A DNA stretch of 64,000 nucleotides from the NCBI GenBank assembly GCA_022822205.1, contig JAJECC010000172.1, positions 1-64,000 of the forward strand, written 5' to 3'. The notes beneath the pieces are model-generated. The model saw nothing but the letters and a program-made list of their open reading frames with translations, searched no databases and had not been told where the DNA came from. Numbering within the stretch: position 1 is the stretch's first letter; every line of letters starts with the position of its first letter. The position numbers and the translations under genes are program-made. Shown piece after piece: positions 45,531 through 54,789 of the stretch. This stretch comes from Rhodospirillales bacterium (GTDB lineage: Bacteria > Pseudomonadota > Alphaproteobacteria > Rhodospirillales > UBA2165).

Positions 45531-46664
45531 ATTCTCCTCCAGATTTAGACGTTTCTTGAGTTGCGCCATGATGATGGGCGCACCGACAACGATGAACAGA
45601 AACCGGACCAACTGATGGGTGATGACGAACGTCACCTCGATCCCGAGGGCAAAGCCGATCAACGCCATTTCGACAAAACCGCCCGGTGCGTAGCCAAGGA
45701 TCAACGCCCGCGGCTCCAGCCCGGAAACGGGAGCGGCGGCCAGGGCCATCAACAGCGCCAGCACCACCATCGACGTCCCGGCAATGGTGCCGTGGACGAG
45801 GTATACGCCGACCTCTCGCACCTTCACCCCGTTGTACATGGCGCCGACGCTGGCCCCGATTATCAGCTGCGCCACTGCCATCGGCTCATCGGGCATCGGT
45901 GAAGACACCACCCCGGCGAACGCCAGCACCCCGACGGCAAGGAGCGGCCCCATGAGCGTAGGCGACGGGAGACGCAGTCTCCCCGCCAACGGGATCGCGG
46001 CGGTGGAGGCAATTAACCAGATGACCGCGTCCAGCGGAGCCACATCTTCAAAATGGGCGTCTGTCCCCGCGGAACCGGTCGGTTCATACCCGGCAAACAG
46101 TCTGAATGAAACGGGAATGAGGATGACGACGCCCGCGAGCCGGGAAATCTGCATCAGCGATATAATTCGCTCATCGCCACCGAGGCTCCCGCCGATGATT
46201 GTCATCGGCAATACGCCGCCGGGCATGGCGGAAAAATAGGCCGTCACCGGTCCATAGCCGGCTACCCTGTGGTAGTAGAGGAACATCGCCGCACCGGTGA
46301 CGATGACGAAGATCACCACGCCGGCGCTGCTGATCATCCAGGTTTGCATCTGCTGGGCAATGTCCGGAGGTATGCCGGCCCCGAACATGATCCCCATGAT
46401 GATGAACATGGACGAGCGCAGCCACGTCGGAATCCATACCCTGACCCCGGACATGGCCGCGGCCGCCGTCACGACCATCGGACCCAGCATCCAAGGAAGC
46501 GGCAGGGTCAGATGGACGGCGACGGCCGCCCCGATCGCTCCCAACAGCATGGCGACGGCCAACGGCCGCCACTCTTCGCGCAGTTCATTCAGAGCGTTGG
46601 AAACGGAAATTGGCAATGGCGGGGTTCGGTTCTCTGGATCGGGGATCAACTCCCTAGCCCGCAT
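45528..46664 (-). CDS. AbrB-family membrane protein (putative transporter)
   Basis: About 378 residues with 8-10 helices. Two repeated halves carry PWMLGPMVVTAAAAMSG and SPTLMGPLLAVGVLAFAG, and the motif YYHRVAGYGPVTAYFSAMPGGVLPMTIIGGSLGGDERIISLMQ is the hallmark of the family once called AbrB or ammonia monooxygenase-like. An ATG at 46664 was preferred over a TTG at 46673. Function unproven. It ends at the palindromic repeat and starts divergently from the ligase gene. Confidence 0.87.
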   Translation of the reverse strand: MRARELIPDPENRTPPLPISVSNALNELREEWRPLAVAMLLGAIGAAVAVHLTLPLPWMLGPMVVTAAAAMSGVRVWIPTWLRSSMFIIMGIMFGAGIPPDIAQQMQTWMISSAGVVIFVIVTGAAMFLYYHRVAGYGPVTAYFSAMPGGVLPMTIIGGSLGGDERIISLMQISRLAGVVILIPVSFRLFAGYEPTGSAGTDAHFEDVAPLDAVIWLIASTAAIPLAGRLRLPSPTLMGPLLAVGVLAFAGVVSSPMPDEPMAVAQLIIGASVGAMYNGVKVREVGVYLVHGTIAGTSMVVLALLMALAAAPVSGLEPRALILGYAPGGFVEMALIGFALGIEVTFVITHQLVRFLFIVVGAPIIMAQLKKRLNLEEN

Positions 46665-46798
46665 CGCCGGCAAGGTCCACCCCCGCCTGAATTTCCCCGT
46701 CTGGCATGGATGACTTGATTTAGATTAAGATCATACCAAGCCCGCCCTGATAATATGCGGGTAGTGACAGACATTTACGGCCGCGAGGGAGGTCACCG

Positions 46799-48430
46799 AT
46801 GACCAATCCGTACGATCAACTCGACCAGGTCGAGGCGAATTTCGTCCCGATTTCTCCGCTGAGTTTCTTGCGGCGCGCGGCGCGCGTGTATCCGAATCAC
46901 CCCGCCGTCGTCCACGGCGAACGGACGTACAGCTACGCGGAGACGTTCGCCCGCTGCCGGCAATTGGCCTCGGCCTTGGAACGCGCGGGTATCGGCAAAG
47001 GCGATACCGTGGCGGCGATGTGCACCAACACCCCCGAGATTTTTGAGGCCCACTACGGAGTCCCTGTAACCGGCGCCGTACTCAATGCCATCAACACCCG
47101 GCTGGAGGCCGACACCATCGCGTACATTCTGGATCATGGCGAGGCCAAGGTGCTGATCACCGACCGCGAGTATTCCGCGGTGATCAAGGAAGCGCTCGGC
47201 AAAGCCAAGGTCCAGCCGCGGGTCATCGACGTGAACGACGTCCTGGCGCCCGAGGGCGAAATGCTCGGCGACGAGGACTATGAAAGCTTCATCGGCGGCG
47301 GCGACGAGGGGTATGGGTGGAAACTGCCGGACAACGAGTGGAACGCCATCTCTCTCAACTACACGTCGGGCACGACAGGCAACCCCAAGGGCGTCGTCTG
47401 CCACCACCGCGGCGCGTACATGAATGCCATCGGCAATGCCATGGCCTGGAACATGACGCAGAATCCCAACTACCTGTGGACGCTGCCCATGTTCCACTGC
47501 AATGGCTGGTGCTTCCCGTGGACGTTGGCCGCATATGGCGGGACCTCGTTCTGCCTCAGGAACGTCGAAGCGAAAGCCATCTACGCCTCAATCGCCGATC
47601 AGGGCGTCGACCATCTCTGCGGCGCACCGATCGTTCTCGGCATGATTGTCAACGCTTCGGACGACGAGAAGCGGGAGTTCGGCCATCTCGTCAAAGTGAT
47701 GACCGCCGGGGCCGCGCCACCTGCCGCCGTTCTTGAGAAAATGGAGGCCGGTGGATTTGAGGTTACCCACGCCTATGGCCTTACGGAAGTATACGGACCA
47801 GCCACGGTCTGCGCCTGGCACGATGAATGGAACGAGCTGAGCGCCGAGGAACAAGCAGACCTCCGCTCCCGCCAAGGCGTCCCTTACGTCGTGTCCGAGG
47901 AACTGACGGTGATCGATCCTGAAAACATGGAGCCTGTCCCCGCGGACGGCGAAACCATGGGCGAGGTGATGTTCCAGGGCAATAACGTGATGAAGGGTTA
48001 TTTGAAAAACGAAGAGGCCACGAATGAGGCCTTCGCCGGCGGCTATTTTCACTCCGGAGACCTCGGCGTGATGCACTCGGACGGCTACATCGAATTGCGC
48101 GACCGGTCCAAGGACATCATCATCTCGGGCGGTGAGAACATTTCATCCATCGAGGTGGAAAACATGCTCTACAAGCACCCGGCGGTCCTTGCCGTGGCTG
48201 TTGTCGCCAAGCCCGACGAGAGGTGGGGCGAAACGCCGTGCGCGTTCGTGGAGATCAAACCGGATGCCGATGATGTAAGCGCCCGGGAAATCATCGATTT
48301 TGCCCGGGACAATCTGGCCCATTTCAAGTGTCCCCGGTACGTGGTGTTCGGCGAACTGCCAAAGACATCGACCGGCAAAATCCAAAAGTTCGTGCTTCGG
48401 GGCCGAGTGGACGAAGCCGCCGCGCCTTAA
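46799..48430 (+). CDS. AMP-dependent acyl-CoA ligase
   Basis: 543 residues, ANL superfamily. GAGGGAGG lies ahead of the ATG. Seen: YTSGTTGNPKG (P-loop), YGLTEVYGPAT, HSGDLGVMHSDGYIELRDRSKDIIISGGENISSIEVE and the adenylation lysine in KTSTGKIQKFVLR. The family resembles medium/branched acyl-CoA or 3-methylmercaptopropionyl-CoA ligases (DmdB-like), but the acid is not predictable. Its end overlaps the end of the Anbu gene by 4 bp. Confidence 0.93.
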   Translation: MTNPYDQLDQVEANFVPISPLSFLRRAARVYPNHPAVVHGERTYSYAETFARCRQLASALERAGIGKGDTVAAMCTNTPEIFEAHYGVPVTGAVLNAINTRLEADTIAYILDHGEAKVLITDREYSAVIKEALGKAKVQPRVIDVNDVLAPEGEMLGDEDYESFIGGGDEGYGWKLPDNEWNAISLNYTSGTTGNPKGVVCHHRGAYMNAIGNAMAWNMTQNPNYLWTLPMFHCNGWCFPWTLAAYGGTSFCLRNVEAKAIYASIADQGVDHLCGAPIVLGMIVNASDDEKREFGHLVKVMTAGAAPPAAVLEKMEAGGFEVTHAYGLTEVYGPATVCAWHDEWNELSAEEQADLRSRQGVPYVVSEELTVIDPENMEPVPADGETMGEVMFQGNNVMKGYLKNEEATNEAFAGGYFHSGDLGVMHSDGYIELRDRSKDIIISGGENISSIEVENMLYKHPAVLAVAVVAKPDERWGETPCAFVEIKPDADDVSAREIIDFARDNLAHFKCPRYVVFGELPKTSTGKIQKFVLRGRVDEAAAP

Positions 48431-49206
48431 GGCTTGCCGTCGCTGATATCGTGGATGACGGCAAGGGTCTCGTCGAACCAGTCGGGATCCGGGAGTTCGG
48501 CATAAGCGCGGCGGAGCGCCAAACTCCAGCGATCGCGGATGTCGGAGAAGTAGGCGTCGTCCTCGTCCAGGGTCCGGCGAAGCCGGGTGCGGCGGGCACC
48601 GTCCTCGTACACCAGAAGATCGACCGGAAATCCGACCGATAAATTGCTTCGAAGGGTCGAGTCCATGGACACCAGCGCAAGTTTGGTCGCGTCTTTCAGG
48701 GACATCCCGGAGGTTACGGCGCGGTCGAGAATGGGCTTGCCGTATTTGTGCTCACCGATTTGCAGGAACGGCGTGTCTTCGGAAGCCTGAATAAAATTTC
48801 CCTCCGCATATATCTGGAACAATCGCGTCCGTCCGCCCGCCACCTGACCGCCGAGGAGGAAGGACGCGTTGAACTCCTGATCATGCCGTTCGAGAGCTTT
48901 TCCGTCGGCCTCGTAAACATCGCGGATTGCCGAGCCCACCAGCCGGGCCGCCCGGAACATGCTGGTGACGCCGAACAGGCCTCCGTCTCCCCGATTATCC
49001 GGCCCGTTCCATTCTTCAATCAAATTGACCACCGCCTGGGCGATGGCAAGATTTCCGGCAGACAACAGACAGAAAACACGATCGCCGGGACGCTCCCAGA
49101 CGGTCATTTTGCGATAGGTCGCGATGTTGTCCACGCCCGCATTTGTCCGCGAATCCGACAGCATCACCAGCCCCTTGTCGACCAGCACCCCAACGCAGTA
49201 CGTCAT
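48427..49206 (-). CDS. Anbu (bacterial proteasome-related beta-subunit homologue)
   Basis: 259 residues. N-terminal MTYCVGVLVDKGLVMLSDSRTNAGVDNIATYRKMTV: removal of Met would leave Thr as the N-terminal nucleophile, as in Anbu and HslV-type Ntn hydrolases. Later LLSAGNLAIAQAVVN and GMSLKDATKLALVSMDSTLRSN fit the family. Known Anbu homologues form dodecameric open-ring or helical assemblies; the substrate is unknown. It is the last gene of the four-gene cluster with transglutaminase, alpha-E and ATP-grasp proteins, an arrangement known from other proteobacteria. Confidence 0.9.
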   Translation of the reverse strand: MTYCVGVLVDKGLVMLSDSRTNAGVDNIATYRKMTVWERPGDRVFCLLSAGNLAIAQAVVNLIEEWNGPDNRGDGGLFGVTSMFRAARLVGSAIRDVYEADGKALERHDQEFNASFLLGGQVAGGRTRLFQIYAEGNFIQASEDTPFLQIGEHKYGKPILDRAVTSGMSLKDATKLALVSMDSTLRSNLSVGFPVDLLVYEDGARRTRLRRTLDEDDAYFSDIRDRWSLALRRAYAELPDPDWFDETLAVIHDISDGKP

Positions 49207-49248
49207 CTTCGATTTCCTCGCACAACCGCTCCCGGGAATGTCACCGTC

Positions 49249-50058
49249 TTATTGAGCGGCGCTTACCTGAACCTGAACCTGCATCTGCTCGTCGGCGGAT
49301 CCCGACCGCAGTCCCCGAACGGGCGCCGCATCAAGATAGTCCCGGCCAACGGCAACCCGGACGTGAGCATCGGTCGGACATATGCGGTTTGCAACATCAA
49401 ATCCAACCCATCCCAAATCGTCGACAAACAATTCCGCCCAGGCGTGGCCGGCGTCAAAAGGCCCGGCGCTTCCCTCGCTCCACAAGTAGCCGCTTACGTA
49501 GCGGGCGGGCACCTCGAGGGCGCGGGCGCAGGCAATGAACACGTGCGCGTGGTCTTGGCAAACACCGGCGCCGGCGGCAATCGCCTCGGCGGCGGTATGG
49601 GCCGCATCGGTGGCGCCGGTCTCATAGTCGACGGCGTCACGGACCAGGCCCATGAGCCGGTGCCCGAGATCCAGATCTCCATCGGCGCTGCGTTTCGCTT
49701 GCCGGGCCAATCCATGAATCGCCTCGTTTGCTTCGGTGAGGCTGGTTGGTCTGAGATAAAACAGGGGCCGAAAACGCTCGATGGCGCCGGAGAGCACGCC
49801 GTTCGTATCTTGGGTGCGAACCTCGCCCGACGCCCGGATGGTGACGTGGGAATGGTCTCCGACGGTCGTCAGCGTGTGCACCAGATTGCCGAAACCGTCC
49901 TCCCCCGACGAGGCCGGGGAACGCCCGCGCCCGACAATGTTCCAGCGAAGCACCGACTGCCCGCTGGAAATGCAGGGGGTCAACCTGAGCGCCTGGATCG
50001 AGTAGTTGACCGGCCGGTCGTAGCGGTACGTGGTCTCGTGGGAAATGACGATATCCAT
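49249..50058 (-). CDS. Transglutaminase-like cysteine protease of the Anbu operon
   Basis: 269 residues. N-terminal beta domain (ISHETTYRYDRPVNYSIQALRLTP) then a transglutaminase core. The catalytic triad is visible: Cys167 in AGVCQDHAHVF, His205 in DAGHAWAELF and Asp221 in GFDVANRICPTD. Acts in the cytoplasm since no signal peptide is seen. It could cleave or form isopeptide bonds on the peptide made by the neighbouring ATP-grasp enzyme. It starts 4 bp after the alpha-E gene stop and precedes Anbu by 42 bp. Confidence 0.91.
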   Translation of the reverse strand: MDIVISHETTYRYDRPVNYSIQALRLTPCISSGQSVLRWNIVGRGRSPASSGEDGFGNLVHTLTTVGDHSHVTIRASGEVRTQDTNGVLSGAIERFRPLFYLRPTSLTEANEAIHGLARQAKRSADGDLDLGHRLMGLVRDAVDYETGATDAAHTAAEAIAAGAGVCQDHAHVFIACARALEVPARYVSGYLWSEGSAGPFDAGHAWAELFVDDLGWVGFDVANRICPTDAHVRVAVGRDYLDAAPVRGLRSGSADEQMQVQVQVSAAQ

Positions 50059-50062
50059 CGGC

Positions 50063-50998
50063 TCAGTCCAGATAATCCCGTTGAATCTGGCGCCCCAATC
50101 GATCGTTTCGCTGAATGAAATCGGTCAGGAACTCGTGGAGACCGCGCTGGAAAATGTCCTCGGCTGGCTGGTAGGCCAGATCGGCATGAAGCGCCTTTGC
50201 CATTCTCAAACTTTCTTTCCGCTCTCCGTACATGTCGGACAGCCGCTCCAAATATTCGGTGAGCCCCACGAGACAGGAAAGAAGCGAGCGGGGCACTTCG
50301 GCGCGGAGGATCAGCATTTCCGCGATTCGCCAAGGCTGCAGCGCACCCCGATAGAGATTGTGATATGCCCTGTTGGCCGTCACCGCCCTCAGCAACGCGC
50401 TCCACTGATAGAAGTCGAGAGTCCCGCCCACATCCTCGTATTCGGGCAGCAGGAGGTGGTACTTCACATCCAGCAGCCGGGCGGTGTTGTCGGCACGCTC
50501 CAACAGCATTCCCATCATGACGAAGAAATACGCATCGTTGCGAAGCATGGTGCTGGTTGTCGCGCCGACAAACTGGGTAGACCGGTCTTTGACCCAATCC
50601 AGATAATCCAGTATCCCGGCGCCGGACTCGGCCGAGGGCCGGCGGGAATGCAATTCAAGCCATGTGCTGTTCAGGGACTGCCACATGGCAGTCGTCAGGG
50701 AGACGCGAACGGCACGGCCATTGCTCCGTGCGTTTTCGAGACACGAAGGAATCGAATACGGGTTGTCGTTCCGGATTCCGATGAATTCGACGACATTTTG
50801 AGCGCCCACGGTCTGGTATTCCCGGTCGAAGGCGTCCTGGCAACCGGCAATGGCCAAGGTCGATGCCCACTCGGACCCGTCGGCGCTGGCCGGCATGATC
50901 GACAGCCGGTGGCCAACTTCGAGCAGCCTCGCCAGATTTTCGGCCCGCTCGATGTAACGGGACATCCAAAAGAGATTGTCGGCGGTGCGGCTCAGCAT
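50063..50998 (-). CDS. Alpha-E domain protein (DUF403)
   Basis: 311 residues, almost all helical with an excess of Arg and Glu; it begins MLSRTADNLFWMSRYIERAENLARLLEV, the standard opening of the alpha-E family. This protein family is always found with the circularly permuted ATP-grasp and transglutaminase partners and is thought to work with them in peptide ligation, but activity is unproven. It starts 7 bp after the ATP-grasp gene stop. Confidence 0.92.
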   Translation of the reverse strand: MLSRTADNLFWMSRYIERAENLARLLEVGHRLSIMPASADGSEWASTLAIAGCQDAFDREYQTVGAQNVVEFIGIRNDNPYSIPSCLENARSNGRAVRVSLTTAMWQSLNSTWLELHSRRPSAESGAGILDYLDWVKDRSTQFVGATTSTMLRNDAYFFVMMGMLLERADNTARLLDVKYHLLLPEYEDVGGTLDFYQWSALLRAVTANRAYHNLYRGALQPWRIAEMLILRAEVPRSLLSCLVGLTEYLERLSDMYGERKESLRMAKALHADLAYQPAEDIFQRGLHEFLTDFIQRNDRLGRQIQRDYLD

Positions 50999-51005
50999 AA
51001 CGGGA

Positions 51006-52424
51006 TCATTCGTTCAGCACCCAGGTATCCTTGGTGCCGCCGCCTTGGCTCGAATTGACCACAAGAGAGCCCTCTTCGAGGGCTACCCGGGTCAACCCGC
51101 CGGGGACAATCTTGGTCTCGGTGCCGACGAGGATGAAAGGACGGAGATCCACGTGACGCGGGGCGACGCCGCTCTCCACGAACGTGGGGACCGTGGAAAG
51201 GGCCAGCGTAGGCTGGGCGATAAACTGGTCCGGATCGGCGCGCAACCGCTCGGCATAGGCGCTGACCTCATCCTTGGTCGCCGCGGGGCCGACCAACATG
51301 CCGTACCCGCCGGACCCGTGTACCTCCTTCACGACCAAGTCCTTCAGGTTGTCCAGGGTAAAAGCGAGGCCATCCGGCTCGGCGCACCGATATGTCGGCA
51401 CGTTGTTCAGGATCGGCTCTTCGGAAAGATAGAACCGGATCAAATCCGGCACATAGGTGTAGACGGACTTATCGTCGGCGATGCCGGCCCCGACGGCATT
51501 CGCAAGCACGATATTCCCGGCGCGGTAGGCGGTCATGATCCCCGGTACGCCGAGCGCCGAATCCGGATTGAACGCCAATGGGTCGATATAGGGGTCGTCG
51601 ATCCGGCGGTAGATGACATCGATCCGTTTCGGACCTTGGGTCGTCCGCATGTAAACGATGTTGTCGGCGACGAACAGATCCCGTCCCTCGACCAGATCGA
51701 CACCCATTTCATCGGCCAGAAACGAATGTTCGTAGTAAGCGCTGTTGTACCGGCCGGGCGTCAGAACGACGGTCGTAACGTCGCCCTGCGCGGCAGGGGG
51801 AGCAACGGACACCAACGTCGAAAGGAGTTCTTCCGGGTAGTGATCGACGGGCCGGACGGCGTAACTCCGGAACAGGTCGGGAAACAACCGCATGACCATC
51901 TCACGGTTCTCCAACATGTAGGAGACGCCGGAGGGCGTCCGAACATTGTCCTCCAAAACGTAAAACTCGTCCGGGCCGACCCGCACCAGATCGATGCCGG
52001 CAATATGGGTGTAGACGCCGCCCGGCACCCGCAGACCCTGCATTTGCGGCTCATAGGCATCGTTGAGCAGGACAAGCGAGGGATCGATAATGCCTTCGTC
52101 CAGGGCCCGCTGTTCCCCATAGACGTCGCAGAGGAACATATTCAGCGCCTTGACCCGCTGATTAAGGCCGCGACTGATCAATTCCCATTCCCGGGCGCTG
52201 ATTAGGCGGGGAATGACGTCGAACGGGATGATGCGCTCGGTGCCGCCGTCCTCGCCATACACGGCAAAGGTGATGCCGCTCTTGCGATAGAGAAGTTCGG
52301 TCTCCTCCCTTTTGAGCGCCATCACGTCGGCCGGCGTTCGGTCGAGCCAGTCCTGAACCCCCCGGTACAGGTCCCGGACCGCCCCGCCGCCGTCCCGCAT
52401 CTCGTTGAACGGCTCCTTGGTCAT
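51006..52424 (-). CDS. Circularly permuted ATP-grasp amidoligase-like protein
   Basis: 472 residues. Seen: IPFDVIPRLISAREWELISRGLNQRVKALNMFLCDVYGEQ, VGPDEFYVLEDNVRTPSGVSYMLENREMVMRL and HGSGGYGMLVGPAATKDEV, which are the signatures of the type 2 circularly permuted ATP-grasp (DUF404/407) family. Known families use ATP to form amide bonds. It is first in the operon with alpha-E, transglutaminase and Anbu, so all four probably act on one peptide or modified-protein substrate. The start ATG at 52424 is unambiguous. Confidence 0.92.
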   Translation of the reverse strand: MTKEPFNEMRDGGGAVRDLYRGVQDWLDRTPADVMALKREETELLYRKSGITFAVYGEDGGTERIIPFDVIPRLISAREWELISRGLNQRVKALNMFLCDVYGEQRALDEGIIDPSLVLLNDAYEPQMQGLRVPGGVYTHIAGIDLVRVGPDEFYVLEDNVRTPSGVSYMLENREMVMRLFPDLFRSYAVRPVDHYPEELLSTLVSVAPPAAQGDVTTVVLTPGRYNSAYYEHSFLADEMGVDLVEGRDLFVADNIVYMRTTQGPKRIDVIYRRIDDPYIDPLAFNPDSALGVPGIMTAYRAGNIVLANAVGAGIADDKSVYTYVPDLIRFYLSEEPILNNVPTYRCAEPDGLAFTLDNLKDLVVKEVHGSGGYGMLVGPAATKDEVSAYAERLRADPDQFIAQPTLALSTVPTFVESGVAPRHVDLRPFILVGTETKIVPGGLTRVALEEGSLVVNSSQGGGTKDTWVLNE

Positions 52425-52653
52425 GGCTCAAATCATAACAGCATTTCCGGGTGCGCAAAGATCGGGCCGGCCAGGTCTTCAGGCGGGAGTTGCGGCCTCC
52501 CGGCAACCGTTCTCCGCCAAGCGAGGCGGGTTTCCGCCGTCACGGAGACGCCGTATCCCGCCGCAACGGGTGTGTCCCAAGACCGCGACGTGACCGACTT
52601 CGAGATCGAACACGGCATATCCCACGGCGGCGGCTGATGGAGATTGGTCCCGA
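52425..52653. other. Gap between the Anbu and Tct operons
   Basis: This 229-bp interval has open frames on both strands, but none shows a family motif, a ribosome site or a gene-like composition. It must contain the ATP-grasp operon promoter; no clear consensus was identified. The tctA gene ends against its right side. Confidence 0.35.
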
Positions 52654-54177
52654 TTAGTCGCCTTCGGCCACTCCTCTCCGGCGCCACATGGCCAATTGCT
52701 GCCGGAACGACGGCAGAAAGATCAGCACGACCGCCAGGATCAGCAGAATCAAGGTCATCGGCCGTTCCCACATGAAACTGACGCCGTCGGTCAAGCTCAT
52801 CGCCCGGGAAAAATTGTCCTCTAGCAGCTGGCCCAGAATAAACCCGATCAGCATCGGCGCCAGCGGGAAACCGGCAAACCGCATGATGGTGGCGGCCAGT
52901 CCCATTCCCGTCAGCAGCAGCAGCTCGGTTGCGTTGTTCTGCCCGATATAGCTGCCCATCATGGTGAAGAACAAAATGAAGGGAATCAGGTAGTTCCTTG
53001 GAATCTGCAGAAGCTTCGCGATGTAGGGAATCAGCGGCAGATTGAGAATCAACAGAACCACGTTGCCGATATACATGGAGATGATCACCGCCCAGAAAAT
53101 GGACGGGTTGTCGACCATCAGCCGTGGACCCGGCGTCACGTTGAGCGCGATCAGGGCGCCCAACAAAATCGCCGTCGTGCCCGAGCCTGGAATACCAAGG
53201 GTCAAGAGAGGCACGAACGATCCGGTGCAGGCCGCGTTGTTGGCGGTCTCTGGCGCGGCGAGGCCTTTGATCGAGCCTTTGCCGAACTCCTTCTGGTCCT
53301 CGCCCTTGGCGATGTTTCGCTCCACCGCGTAGCCGAGAAAAGAGGCGATCGTTGCGCCGGCGCCGGGCATAACCCCGATCAGGAAACCCTGAATGGACTG
53401 CCTGCCGATCACCGGGGTGATTTTCTTGGCTTCCTCCCGGGTGATCCGCAATTCCTTGATCTCGCCACCCTCGCCGTCCTTTCCGGTGTTGGAGCGGGCG
53501 GGGTTGAGAACCAGATACAGCGCTTCGGGCAAGGCAAACAGGGCCATGGCCAGTGTGATGAAGCTGATGCCGCTCTGGAGATCCTGGATACCCATGGTGA
53601 AGCGGGGCGCATTGAACTGGGCGCTTTCGCCGACCGTCGCCAGCATCACGCCCAGAACGGTCATCATCAGCGCCTTGGCGACCTGGCCCGATCCCGCGAA
53701 CGCCGCGATCGCGGACAGACCGACGACCATGAGGGCGAAATACTCCGCCGAGTGAAAGAGCAGCGCAACCGATGCCAAAGCGGGTGCAAAACCCATGAGC
53801 AGGACGGCGCCCACCGTTCCGCCGGCAAAGGAGCCGATTGCGGCAATGGTCAGGGCCTTTCCGGCTTTGCCCTGCCGCGCCATCGGGTAGCCGTCGAATG
53901 AGGTTGCGACGGTACCCGCGACCCCCGGCGCGTTAATCAGTATCGAAGAGGTGGAGCCGCCGAAAATGGCGCCGTAGTAAACGCCGGCCAATAGGATAAG
54001 CGCCGCGGACGGATCGCCGATCTTGATGGCAATGGGGATCATAATGGCGATTATCGACATGGGGCCGAGCCCCGGAAGCATGCCGATCAAAGTGCCGATG
54101 AGGCACCCGGCGACAACCATGATCAGGTTCTGAAGCGTCAGAGCGGTGGTAACGCCCGCAAGAATTCCCTCAAGCAT
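52654..54177 (-). CDS. tctA: Tripartite tricarboxylate transporter large permease TctA
   Basis: 507 residues, about 12 helices. Seen: LIMVVAGCLIGTLIGMLPGLGPMSIIAIMIP and GAIFGGSTSSILINAPGVAGTVATSFDGYPMARQGKAGKAL, then FLIGVMPGAGATIASFLGYAVERN: both conserved TctA repeats. It imports an organic acid with Na+ using TctB and TctC. It starts 3 bp after the tctB stop. In the order tctC-tctB-tctA it is the last gene of the minus-strand operon. Confidence 0.96.
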   Translation of the reverse strand: MLEGILAGVTTALTLQNLIMVVAGCLIGTLIGMLPGLGPMSIIAIMIPIAIKIGDPSAALILLAGVYYGAIFGGSTSSILINAPGVAGTVATSFDGYPMARQGKAGKALTIAAIGSFAGGTVGAVLLMGFAPALASVALLFHSAEYFALMVVGLSAIAAFAGSGQVAKALMMTVLGVMLATVGESAQFNAPRFTMGIQDLQSGISFITLAMALFALPEALYLVLNPARSNTGKDGEGGEIKELRITREEAKKITPVIGRQSIQGFLIGVMPGAGATIASFLGYAVERNIAKGEDQKEFGKGSIKGLAAPETANNAACTGSFVPLLTLGIPGSGTTAILLGALIALNVTPGPRLMVDNPSIFWAVIISMYIGNVVLLILNLPLIPYIAKLLQIPRNYLIPFILFFTMMGSYIGQNNATELLLLTGMGLAATIMRFAGFPLAPMLIGFILGQLLEDNFSRAMSLTDGVSFMWERPMTLILLILAVVLIFLPSFRQQLAMWRRRGVAEGD

Positions 54178-54180
54178 GGC

Positions 54181-54678
54181 TTATGCCCCTCCGTAGACGA
54201 ACCAGGGCCAGGGGCGAAGGAAGATGCCGAGAACCTGTTCCACCAAATACCAAATGAAGAAGGCCGCCACAGCGGCAACCGGGACCATCAGCTTGTAGTT
54301 TCTTTCACCCAGCACGTATCCGCCCAGGCAGATGAACAGCGTCGTCGCGGCAAGAAATCCAATCGGCCTCAGCAGCAACGCGTACGCGACCATGAGAACG
54401 AGCAGCGCGATTGCCTGACCCAGTTTGTACTGCCTGAGATTGCGGACATCGATCTCGCTGGGATCGATCTCGCCCGCCTCTTTCGGACCCGACTGAACGA
54501 TGACGATCAGGCCGATGAACGCCCCGAGTATGCTCAGCCATTTCGGCATGGTGTTGGGCAAAAAGGTCAAATTGCGTTCAAACGGCAGCAGGCCTGCCTC
54601 CATGGTCACGAAGGCGGTGTAACCGTAAATTACGCAAATCAGGACAAAGATTCCGGCAATGGCGCGATCGAGTGTCAC
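54181..54678 (-). CDS. tctB: Tripartite tricarboxylate transporter small permease TctB
   Basis: 165 residues with about four helices (AIAGIFVLICVIYGYTAFV; YKLGQAIALLVLMVAYALLLRPIGFLAATTLFICLGG). Size and its place between tctC and tctA identify it. The start is a GTG at 54678 preceded by GGGGGACTGCGCC, a Shine-Dalgarno-like G-run about eight bases away. A tiny 8-codon ORF with a stronger ribosome site lies 12 bp upstream. Confidence 0.9.
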   Translation of the reverse strand: MTLDRAIAGIFVLICVIYGYTAFVTMEAGLLPFERNLTFLPNTMPKWLSILGAFIGLIVIVQSGPKEAGEIDPSEIDVRNLRQYKLGQAIALLVLMVAYALLLRPIGFLAATTLFICLGGYVLGERNYKLMVPVAAVAAFFIWYLVEQVLGIFLRPWPWFVYGGA

Positions 54679-54690
54679 GGCGCAGTCCCC

Positions 54691-54717
54691 CTATTGCGAG
54701 CCCTCGTTGTGGCCCAT
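54691..54717 (-). other. Mini-ORF (8 codons) ahead of tctB
   Basis: AGGAGAAAT precedes an ATG that opens MGHNEGSQ and a TAG stop, 12 bp before the tctB GTG. It might couple translation to tctB or be accidental. Confidence 0.3.
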
Positions 54718-54751
54718 ATTTCTCCTGGCGGCGTTCCGCCGGGAATTCGCA

Positions 54752-54779
54752 CCGGGGCCCCCGCAAGGCGGAGCCCCGG
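54752..54779 (-). other. Hairpin between tctC and tctB
   Basis: CCGGGGC and GCCCCGG form a 7-bp perfect GC stem 10 bp after the tctC stop. There is no T-tract on the minus strand, so it is more likely an RNA-stabilising or processing element that raises binding-protein over permease output. Confidence 0.5.
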
Positions 54780-54789
54780 CGCACCTCGG

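Noticed and set aside
52433-52653. Possible small minus-strand gene between the Anbu and Tct operons
   Set aside because: The open frame has no convincing start or motif and continues into tctA in another frame.
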